Shown: in pieces, positions 26,162-32,652 of the stretch | Numbering within the stretch: position 1 is the stretch's first letter | Layout of the letters: the number at the start of each line of letters is the position of its first letter | NCBI GenBank assembly: GCA_017304945.1 | Contig: JAFKLG010000080.1 | Location: 1 to 64,000 of the forward strand | Direction: 5' to 3' | Origin: Rhodospirillales bacterium | Lineage (GTDB): Bacteria > Pseudomonadota > Alphaproteobacteria > Acetobacterales > Acetobacteraceae | DNA: 64,000 bases | Program-made: the position numbers and the translations under genes | The notes under the pieces: generated by a model | Seen by the model: only the letters and a program-made list of their open reading frames with translations | What the model was told of the DNA's origin: nothing | Databases searched by the model: none

Positions 26162-26206
26162 TTGACGTCGATCATAGCCTGCTATAATTGTTCATAGCTT
26201 GCTATG
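26162..26206 (+). promoter_or_regulatory. Near-consensus promoter covered by two palindromic operators
   Basis: A -35 element TTGACG (26162-26167) and a perfect -10 TATAAT (26183-26188) are 15 bp apart. Operator 1, ATAGCCTGCTAT (26174-26185), overlaps the spacer and -10. Operator 2, CATAGCTTGCTATG (26193-26206), covers the expected start of transcription. Both are perfect inverted repeats around a two-base centre, and their centres are 20 bp apart. The operon they precede encodes a MarR regulator, so autorepression is the natural reading. Confidence 0.75.
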
Positions 26207-26221
26207 ACTAAGAGGTTCGCG

Positions 26222-26725
26222 ATGTATCGCTTCCTGAAAACCCTCCATCTGCTCGGCCTCACCCTGTTTCTGGGCAGCGTGTTCGGCCACATCGTCGCCA
26301 GCCGCGTCGGCGGCGCCATCGGCGACGCTGCCTTCCTCACCGCCCGCGCGGATATCGAGGCGAGCACCAGCCTGCTCACCCTCCCCGGCCTCGGACTCGC
26401 CCTTCTGTCCGGGATCGCGCTGATCTGGCTTGCGCCGGCGCGGCGTGCCTGGATGGGGCTGCATGCCGGGCTGGCGACCGTGATCGCCCTTCTCACCCTG
26501 CTGGTCATCGCGCCCGCCGGGCGTCGGGTGCTGAGCGCGACGACGGCCTTGGCCCAAGGCCAGGGCACGATCGACGCCGTGCACGCGGCGCTGACGACCG
26601 AACACCTCGCCGGTGCGGTCAACGTGGTGCTGGCCCTCGCCGTGCTGGCACTCGGCGTCTGCAAGCCGGCGCTGCGTCGCCGATCCGCGCATCGCGCCCC
26701 GCCGGTGACGGGCGAACCGGCATGA
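26222..26725 (+). CDS. DUF2269-like membrane protein, first gene of MarR operon
   Basis: This 167-residue protein has four hydrophobic segments (about residues 5-25, 50-66, 76-93 and 126-147) and the LKTLHLLGLTLFLGSVFGH start seen in small cytochrome-like or DUF2269 membrane proteins. ATG 26222 is preferred because AGAGG lies eight bases upstream; an in-frame ATG at 26204 falls inside operator 2. The stop overlaps the MarR gene start (ATGA). Function is unknown. A second membrane protein of the same kind follows the regulator. Confidence 0.75.
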   Translation: MYRFLKTLHLLGLTLFLGSVFGHIVASRVGGAIGDAAFLTARADIEASTSLLTLPGLGLALLSGIALIWLAPARRAWMGLHAGLATVIALLTLLVIAPAGRRVLSATTALAQGQGTIDAVHAALTTEHLAGAVNVVLALAVLALGVCKPALRRRSAHRAPPVTGEPA

Positions 26726-27213
26726 CCCGCGCGCCACGCCAACCCGGCACGCCGGCGTTCGAGCGCGCCACCAGCCTCGGCTACATGGTCAATCATCTGG
26801 CGCGCCTGTTCGGGCGGGCGCTCGAGACGCGGCTTGCCGTCCATCAGGTCACGCGCGGTCAGTTCCCGGTGCTGCTGATCCTCTGGGAGGAGGAAGGCGT
26901 CACGCAGAGCGAGATCGCGCGTCGGCTCGACATCGAGCAGCCGACCGTCGCCAACACCTTGCGACGCATGGACCGCGACGGGCTGGTCACGCTGGCCCCC
27001 GACCCGAACAACCGCCGCCACGTGCTGGTCGGGCTGACCGAACGAGGCCGCGCGTTGCAGGCGCCGTTGGTCGCGGAGGCCCAGGCGGTCAATGCCCGCG
27101 CCGCCGCCCACCTGACCGCTGGCGAACACACGGCCTTCCTTGCCCTGCTCGGCAAGATCGCCGGCGCGCTCCAGACGGATCCGCAGACCCAGGACGAGAG
27201 GAAGAGAGCGTGA
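26722..27213 (+). CDS. MarR family transcriptional regulator
   Basis: This 163-residue winged-helix protein has the MarR core: GQFPVLLILWEEEGVTQSEIARRLDIEQPTVANTLRRM is the recognition region (about residues 46-83), and the wing contains DPNNRRHVLVGLTERG. It probably binds the two palindromes at 26174-26206 and represses its own operon until a ligand binds. It is coupled by stop/start overlaps to membrane-protein genes on both sides, which suggests that these proteins deal with the ligand. Confidence 0.9.
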   Translation: MTRAPRQPGTPAFERATSLGYMVNHLARLFGRALETRLAVHQVTRGQFPVLLILWEEEGVTQSEIARRLDIEQPTVANTLRRMDRDGLVTLAPDPNNRRHVLVGLTERGRALQAPLVAEAQAVNARAAAHLTAGEHTAFLALLGKIAGALQTDPQTQDERKRA

Positions 27214-27824
27214 TGGACGTCCAACTCCTGATGCGCCTGCTGCATGTCCTCGGCGTGGTGGTGATGGGCGCCGGCCTGGTCGGCGTGTGGATGACCGACC
27301 TTCGCTCACGGCAACTGCAGGACCTGGCCTCGTTCGCCGAGGCGATCCGGACCATTGCCGTCTTCTACGACGGGCTCGTCGTGCCCGGCGCGCTCATGCT
27401 GATGGCGTCCGGCATCTGGTTCGTCGTCAGCGTCTATGGAGGCTGGAATGCGTTGGAGGTACCCTGGCTGGTGGGGATGGCGGGCCTGTTCGCCTTCGAG
27501 TTCGTCGAGGGCAACACCGTAACGCGGATGCATTTCATGCGGCTGCGCCGACTGAGCCGCGTGGCGCTCGCCCTCGGCGAGATCACGCCGGAGCTCGCGC
27601 GCAGGCGCGCCGACGTCACGCCGACCTTCACGCATTTCCTGGATCTCCCGATCCTGTTCCTCATCATCGCCCTGGGTGTGACCCGGCCAGACGACTGGGC
27701 CGTGTTCCTGGCGGGGTCGGCGACCGCCCTCGTCGTGGCGACCGCGCTGAGCGTGGCCGTCCCGCGCCTGTATCCGTGGCGAACGGAAATCGGCCGGCGT
27801 GTCGCCGCCTCGGCCGCGTCATAG
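27213..27824 (+). CDS. DUF2269 family membrane protein, third gene of MarR operon
   Basis: This 203-residue protein starts LLMRLLHVLGVVVMGAGLVGVW and has about four transmembrane segments, with a cytoplasmic RLRRLSRVALALGEITPELARRR loop. This matches DUF2269. ATG 27213 overlaps the MarR stop; a GTG three bases earlier is an alternative. Pairing with another small four-helix protein under one MarR regulator suggests a membrane complex, perhaps a transporter or a redox-sensing unit. Confidence 0.78.
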   Translation: MDVQLLMRLLHVLGVVVMGAGLVGVWMTDLRSRQLQDLASFAEAIRTIAVFYDGLVVPGALMLMASGIWFVVSVYGGWNALEVPWLVGMAGLFAFEFVEGNTVTRMHFMRLRRLSRVALALGEITPELARRRADVTPTFTHFLDLPILFLIIALGVTRPDDWAVFLAGSATALVVATALSVAVPRLYPWRTEIGRRVAASAAS

Positions 27825-27986
27825 GGCATGTCGGAGCGGCGTCCGCGCTCCACCCGTGTTCGGGCGCGTGACGCGGCTCCGGTGCGCACGCTTCCGGTGC
27901 GTGCGCCAGGTGCCGGAAGCGGCCTGGTCCGCTCTGCCGTGATCTGGTCTATCCTCCGGCCTCACCGGAGCGAGGGAGAGACAGCG

Positions 27987-28685
27987 ATGGCGAGCATCAC
28001 GATCCAGGCGAGCGACGGCAGCGGCAGCTTCTCGGCGTTCGTCGCGGAGCCCAAGGCGAAGCCGGCCGGCGTCGTCGTGCTGATCCAGGAGATCTTCGGC
28101 GTGAACCAGGCGATGCGCGACACCGCCGCCTGGGTGGCCGATCTCGGCTTCATCGCCGTCTGCCCCGACCTGTTCTGGCGGATCGAGCCCGGCATCGACA
28201 TCACCGACAAGTCGGAAGCCGAGTGGAAGAAGGCCTTCGAGCTGTTCAACGCCTTCGATCAGGCGAAGGGCATCGAGGACCTGAAGGCGACGGTTGCCGC
28301 CGCGCGGGCGATGCCGGGCGCGAACGGCAAGGTGGGCACCATGGGCTACTGCCTGGGCGGGCGGCTGGCCTTCATGATGGCGGAGCAGTCCGACGCCGAC
28401 GTGAACATCTCCTATTACGGGGTCGGGCTGGACGGACTGCTCGGCGACCTGGGCAAGATCACGCGCCCGCTGGTGGTGCACATCGCCGACCAGGACGAGT
28501 TCTTCCCGTCCGAGGGCCGCGCCAAGGTGGTCGAGGCCACCAAGGGGCACAAGCAGATCGCGACCCATGTCTACCCGAACGCCAACCACGCCTTCGCGCG
28601 GGTGAACGGCGTGCATTGGGACGGGCGGTCGGCGACGATCGCCAACGGCCGCAGCGCCGAGGCCTTGGTCGCGGCGCTGGGCTGA
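27987..28685 (+). CDS. Dienelactone hydrolase family protein
   Basis: This 232-residue alpha/beta hydrolase has the Cys-Asp-His triad of the family: the nucleophile cysteine in GTMGYCLGGRLAF, the aspartate in ADQDEFFP and the histidine in NANHAFARV. VVLIQEIFGVNQAMRDTAAW is the typical N-terminal segment with the glutamate that interacts with the nucleophile. The true substrate is often not dienelactone. A good ribosome binding site (GAGGGAG) precedes ATG 27987. It lies upstream of a CoA-transferase gene, but no aromatic-ring cleavage genes are nearby. Confidence 0.9.
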   Translation: MASITIQASDGSGSFSAFVAEPKAKPAGVVVLIQEIFGVNQAMRDTAAWVADLGFIAVCPDLFWRIEPGIDITDKSEAEWKKAFELFNAFDQAKGIEDLKATVAAARAMPGANGKVGTMGYCLGGRLAFMMAEQSDADVNISYYGVGLDGLLGDLGKITRPLVVHIADQDEFFPSEGRAKVVEATKGHKQIATHVYPNANHAFARVNGVHWDGRSATIANGRSAEALVAALG

Positions 28686-28788
28686 TCCGAGCGGGCGGGC
28701 GACCCGCCGCGCTGCGCCGCGCACTGGCCGCGGCCGCGTGAGGGCCGTATGAACCGCAGATCGTGCTGCGGAGGGAGTGACAGCGCCG

Positions 28789-30024
28789 ATGGATGGTTCG
28801 ACGAAGCCGGCCGCGGCCGGCAAGGGGCTGGCCCGCACCGCGGGCGCGCTCGCCGGCATCAAGGTCGTGGATCTGACTCGCGTGTTGGGCGGTCCGTACT
28901 GCACCATGATCCTGTCCGATCACGGCGCCGACGTGATCAAGGTGGAGCCGCCGCAGGGCGACGAGGTGCGCGACTGGGGCCCGCCCTTCCACGAGGGCGA
29001 CGCGAGCTACTTCATCGGCGTCAACCGCAACAAGCGCTCGCTCGGACTCGACATCAGCAAGCCGGAGGGCCGCGCGGTCCTGCTGCGCCTGCTCGAGGAC
29101 GCGGACGTGCTGATCGAGAACTTCAAGCCGGGCTCGATGGAGAAATGGGGCATCGGCTACGACGTGCTGTCGGAGAAGTTCCCGGGCCTGATCCATTGCC
29201 GGATTTCCGGCTTCGGCGCGGACGGGCCGCTGGGCGGCTTGCCCGGCTACGATGCGATCCTCCAGGCGATGACCGGGCTGATGAGCATCAACGGCGACGC
29301 CTCCACCGGTCCGATGCGGCTGGGCACGGCGATCGTCGACATGGGCACCGGCCTCTATTCCGCCGTCGGCATCCTGATGGCGCTGCATGAGCGCGGCACG
29401 TCGGGGCGCGGCCAGTATCTCGACATGACGCTGTACGATTGCGGCATGGCGCTGCTGCATCCGCAGGCCGCCAACTTCTTCCTGAACGGGAAGCGCCCCG
29501 CGGGAACCGGCAATCCGCATCCGAACCTGGTGCCGTACGACAAGTACCCGACCCGTACCTGCGAGATCTTCATCGCCAGCGGCAACAACGGCCAGTTCCG
29601 CAAGCTGTGCGAGCTGATCGGCCGGCCGGAGCTGGCAGACGATCCGCGTTTCGGCAGCAACGGGGAGCGCAACGTCAACCGCGCCGCCCTGACCGAGGCG
29701 CTCGCCGCCGCCTTTGCCGACCAGGACGGCAACGAGCTGTCGCTGAGGCTGATCCGCAACGGCGTTCCGGCCGGGCCGGTGCTGCCGGTCGACGAGTCGA
29801 CCGCGGCGCCGCACACCGCGCATCGGGAGATGGTGACGGAGCTCGACTGGTACCGCGGGATCGGCACGCCGATCAAGTTCAGCCGCACCCAGGGCGGCAC
29901 GCGGCGGCCGCCGCCGAAATACGGCGAGCATGCGACCGACGTGCTGGAGCAGCACGGCTATTCCGAGGAGGAGATCGCCGCCCTGCAGCGGGACGGCGTG
30001 CTGCACGTCAAGCGGCGGGTCTAG
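28789..30024 (+). CDS. CaiB/BaiF family (class III) CoA-transferase
   Basis: This 411-residue protein has LAGIKVVDLTRVLGGPYCTM, GADVIKVEPPQGDEVRDWG, NRNKRSLGLDISKPEG and the probable catalytic aspartate in AIVDMGTGLYSAVG. It is close to succinyl-CoA:carboxylate transferases of this family. ATG 28789 is chosen; a GTG at 28777 has its ribosome binding site too close. It shares much of its N-terminal half with the paralogue at 6949-8088. A strong hairpin follows at 30028. Confidence 0.88.
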   Translation: MDGSTKPAAAGKGLARTAGALAGIKVVDLTRVLGGPYCTMILSDHGADVIKVEPPQGDEVRDWGPPFHEGDASYFIGVNRNKRSLGLDISKPEGRAVLLRLLEDADVLIENFKPGSMEKWGIGYDVLSEKFPGLIHCRISGFGADGPLGGLPGYDAILQAMTGLMSINGDASTGPMRLGTAIVDMGTGLYSAVGILMALHERGTSGRGQYLDMTLYDCGMALLHPQAANFFLNGKRPAGTGNPHPNLVPYDKYPTRTCEIFIASGNNGQFRKLCELIGRPELADDPRFGSNGERNVNRAALTEALAAAFADQDGNELSLRLIRNGVPAGPVLPVDESTAAPHTAHREMVTELDWYRGIGTPIKFSRTQGGTRRPPPKYGEHATDVLEQHGYSEEEIAALQRDGVLHVKRRV

Positions 30025-30027
30025 TCA

Positions 30028-30058
30028 CGGCGCCGGCGAGGCCCTCTCGCCGGCGCCG
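30028..30058. terminator. Strong hairpin between convergent genes
   Basis: CGGCGCCGGCGAG (30028-30040) pairs perfectly over 13 bp with CTCGCCGGCGCCG (30046-30058) around GCCCT. It starts three bases after the CoA-transferase stop and precedes the end of the convergent Hint-domain gene at 30072, so it probably serves both. Confidence 0.7.
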
Positions 30059-30071
30059 CGTCCATCGAACC

Positions 30072-31487
30072 TCAGGCGGCGACGTCGGTCGCCTCCGGCG
30101 GGGCCAGATAGGTGAGGCGACCCGCCGACCCGCGCACTTCCAGCATGATCACGCTCTCGACCGGCGGGAGGGGCAGGACGGCATCGCCGTTGGTCCAACG
30201 GCGCAGCGCGCTTCCATCCCGTTCGACCGCCCACCAGCCCTGGTCGAGCGCCGGATGATCGAGCGGAACCTCCTCCAGGCTTTCCGATCCGCGAACCACG
30301 ATCCGTTCCACGTTGAAGCCGAGGGTGCGGCGATCGTCCAGCCAGGGACAGGCATCGGTGGGCGCGCTCGAGCGGGAGATCAGGCGAACCTCCGGCGTGC
30401 CCTTCGGCAGCGCGAAGATGTGCAGCCCGTCGCTCGCGTAGAGCGGCCGGATGTGTCGGCCCTTCAGCATCACCTTCAGATCCGGATCCCTCTCACCCGG
30501 CGCTTCGGAACGCTCGAACCCCATGGCGCGGGCGCGATCGGCCAGGGCCTGCCAGATCGGCCGGACGGAGGCTTCGTCCCACACGAACGGCGCGCACGAA
30601 CCGGCGGCGCGATCCGGATTGTCCGCCTCGCCGGTCAGGTCCGGGCGCAGGGTCAGCGGCTGGTCTCCGTTCTGGAAGAAGCCGCGATTGCCCGTGTCGA
30701 GGTAGCTCTCCGTCGTCAGGCCCTCGGAGACGAGGATGTCGTGCGAGTCCAGCTCGACATGGAAATACTCGACCGAGTCCGAACTCAGGTCGGGGCGGAT
30801 CGTGGTGCCGTTCACGAGTTGCCGCACGCAGATGAGCTTGCCGTCGACGAACACGGCATGGTCGGGAGACAGGAGCAGGTCCGCGGCCGGGACGGCTTCC
30901 GCGAATGCACCCTGCCGGATACGGATCGGGGCCGCGGCGTCGCGATGGCGGTACGCGCTGATCTGGATGCGGCGGTGGCCGATCCACTTCACCGGCCGCG
31001 CGCCGCTCAAGGTCGTCACGCGGTCACCCGGCTGCAGGTCTTCCACCCGACGATCGCCCTCCGGGGTCGCCAGACGCGTCCCCCGCACGAAGCAGGTGAT
31101 GTAGCTGAACGTGTCGGCCGTGCTGCTGGCGAAATTGGTCGTCGTCCCACCCGTCGGATAGGTGATGGACGAGACGCGCACCGTCCGGTTTCCCGCCGTC
31201 AGGGCGGGGGTGATGCCGGCCAGATTGCTGTCGGTGGCGACCCAGGTGAAGCTGCCATTTCCGTTTCCGCTCGCGGTCTGAACCGTCGCCGTCAACTGCT
31301 GGGTTGCGCCGTTGGAGTAGGTCAATACAAGCGTGAACTGAGTTCCCACGGCGGGTTTCGCGCCGGATCCACCGTTCCAGTTCGCCTTACCATCGACGGA
31401 AAAAGATGTCCTTGCCTCATTTCCTGAGACCCAGTTGTCGTCTCCACCGAAATGGGTCACGGTTGGCTTCGATATGGATAAGGCCAT
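30072..31487 (-). CDS. Hint_2 (hedgehog/intein) domain protein
   Basis: This 471-residue protein has an N-terminal beta-rich region of about 129 residues (Gly/Asn/Thr-rich, no signal peptide) and then a Hint_2 domain. The domain starts at CFVRGTRLATPEGDRRVEDL (Cys about 130) and runs through LSPDHAVFVDGKL to VEYFHVELDSHDILVSEG. It lacks a downstream extein of intein type, so hedgehog-like self-cleavage at the cysteine is more likely than splicing. Such proteins are frequent in Acetobacteraceae and are thought to be surface-associated. The start has an excellent AGGAGAG site. A fragment of a second Hint gene lies at 35680-35795. It diverges from the Crp/Fnr and glycosyltransferase genes. Confidence 0.85.
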   Translation of the reverse strand: MALSISKPTVTHFGGDDNWVSGNEARTSFSVDGKANWNGGSGAKPAVGTQFTLVLTYSNGATQQLTATVQTASGNGNGSFTWVATDSNLAGITPALTAGNRTVRVSSITYPTGGTTTNFASSTADTFSYITCFVRGTRLATPEGDRRVEDLQPGDRVTTLSGARPVKWIGHRRIQISAYRHRDAAAPIRIRQGAFAEAVPAADLLLSPDHAVFVDGKLICVRQLVNGTTIRPDLSSDSVEYFHVELDSHDILVSEGLTTESYLDTGNRGFFQNGDQPLTLRPDLTGEADNPDRAAGSCAPFVWDEASVRPIWQALADRARAMGFERSEAPGERDPDLKVMLKGRHIRPLYASDGLHIFALPKGTPEVRLISRSSAPTDACPWLDDRRTLGFNVERIVVRGSESLEEVPLDHPALDQGWWAVERDGSALRRWTNGDAVLPLPPVESVIMLEVRGSAGRLTYLAPPEATDVAA

Positions 31488-31899
31488 GATTTCTCTCCTA
31501 AATCCGTGGATCGGGCCAGTCTGCAGGCCTGCGAGGCGGTTAGGGAGAGCATCAGCATTGATGGTTTATACACAATACGCAATCGTTACACTGACATAGA
31601 TCATCCCGGGCTTGATAATTATCACGTGCAAAAATGTAGATTTCCTGTTCGAAAAGACGTATGACGTTGTCCATGGCATGCAACAACGCAGAGCAGTATC
31701 AAGCGAGAGCACTCAGACGTGCAGCAGTGTCACGCGCGGGATCCTGCCGCGGCACTGTATCCGTCGAGATGCCGCTCGAGTTGCCCATGTCCTGGAAAGT
31801 CGTTTCCGACTCGTTGCCGCGATCCGTCGTGGGCGAGCTCTGAGACGGCCAGATCGAATACCAAACCGTTTCGAACTCTCGAACTGATGGTGGCGCGTG
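31488..31899. other. AT-rich divergent regulatory region
   Basis: This 412-bp spacer between the Hint gene and the Crp/Fnr gene has a stretch (about 31560-31690) that is clearly richer in A and T than the rest of the window. It contains TATAAA on the minus strand near 31565-31570, a possible -10 for the Hint gene, and the FNR-like palindrome at 31612-31625. Short open frames on the plus strand (60-91 codons) have no ribosome binding site or recognisable product, and I do not call them genes. Confidence 0.6.
31612..31625. promoter_or_regulatory. FNR/Crp-like palindromic box
   Basis: TTGATAATTATCAC fits the FNR/FixK consensus TTGAT-N4-ATCAA except for the last base, and its inner TGATAATTATCA is a perfect 12-bp palindrome. 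It lies 125 bp from the Hint start and 275 bp from the Crp/Fnr start. The neighbouring Crp/Fnr-type regulator is an obvious candidate to bind it. Confidence 0.5.
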
Positions 31900-32589
31900 A
31901 TGCGGCCCGGCGTGGAAACCCTGACCGAACTCCCGATCCTTCGTGGCTTCCGCGAAAGCGAGATCCGTGACCTCAACGAACTGGGGGATCTCGCGCGTGT
32001 CGGCCCGGGTGAGGTCCTGTACCGAGAGGGAGAGCGTCTCGATGCGCTCCACGTTCTCGTGGACGGCTACGTGGCCGAGACCACCAGCAACTCCAAGGAG
32101 ACGCCGATCACCGACGTGATCGCACCGGTCACGCCGATCGACTTGCCATCGATCATCCTCGACATCCCCACGGCCTCGGCAACCATGACCATCACGTCGA
32201 CGCGCATCGTCCTCCTCCCAGCCAAACCGTTGCGGTCGATGCTCTCCGCCCATGCGGAGCTGGCCAATTCCGTGCTGTCGCAATCTCTCCGCGAGATGCG
32301 GGCGCAACGGGCGGAGGTCGCCAACCTGAAGCTGCTCTCCTCGGTGCAGCGGCTGGCAGGATTCATCCTGTCCTGCGTCACCGATCCGGACCAGTCGCCC
32401 GCACGCATCATCCTGCCGTATGAAAAGCGATTCCTCGCCGCGAAGATCGGATGCTCGCAGGAGAATCTCTCCCGCGCCTTTGCTGCCCTCCGGCCGTTCG
32501 GAGTCTACTCTGAAAGAGGGGTGGTGATCGTACGTGATCTGGACGTATTGAAGGCCTATCAGCGCAAGCGTTCCAGGATCCCTGCTTGA
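31900..32589 (+). CDS. Crp/Fnr family transcriptional regulator
   Basis: This 229-residue protein has an N-terminal cyclic-nucleotide-binding-type beta-roll (about residues 10-120, with VGPGEVLYREGERLDALHVL), a long dimerisation helix and a C-terminal winged HTH (RFLAAKIGCSQENLSRAFAA, about residues 180-200). There is no N-terminal cysteine cluster, so it is not an oxygen-sensing FNR with a 4Fe-4S cluster. The recognition helix SQENLSRAF is close to that of FixK/FNR types. ATG 31900 is chosen over GTG 31897. A glycosyltransferase gene follows after 63 bases. Confidence 0.88.
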   Translation: MRPGVETLTELPILRGFRESEIRDLNELGDLARVGPGEVLYREGERLDALHVLVDGYVAETTSNSKETPITDVIAPVTPIDLPSIILDIPTASATMTITSTRIVLLPAKPLRSMLSAHAELANSVLSQSLREMRAQRAEVANLKLLSSVQRLAGFILSCVTDPDQSPARIILPYEKRFLAAKIGCSQENLSRAFAALRPFGVYSERGVVIVRDLDVLKAYQRKRSRIPA

Positions 32590-32652
32590 GGTTCGCCCCG
32601 GCATGTTGCTGTCTCCCGACGACCGGTCGCCCGTCCCCGCGGACAGAACGCC

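Noticed and set aside
26204..26221. ATG 26204 as the start of the first MarR-operon gene
   Set aside because: It lies inside operator 2 and near the expected transcription start, and the ATG at 26222 has a well-placed AGAGG.
30072..31487. Intein with protein splicing
   Set aside because: The Hint_2 domain starts with a cysteine but lacks a C-terminal His-Asn plus extein, and the preceding 129 residues are not part of a conserved enzyme. Hedgehog-type cleavage fits better.
31612..31887. Small genes in the AT-rich spacer
   Set aside because: Frames of 60 and 91 codons have no ribosome binding site, overlap each other and show no family features. The region is better explained as promoter DNA.
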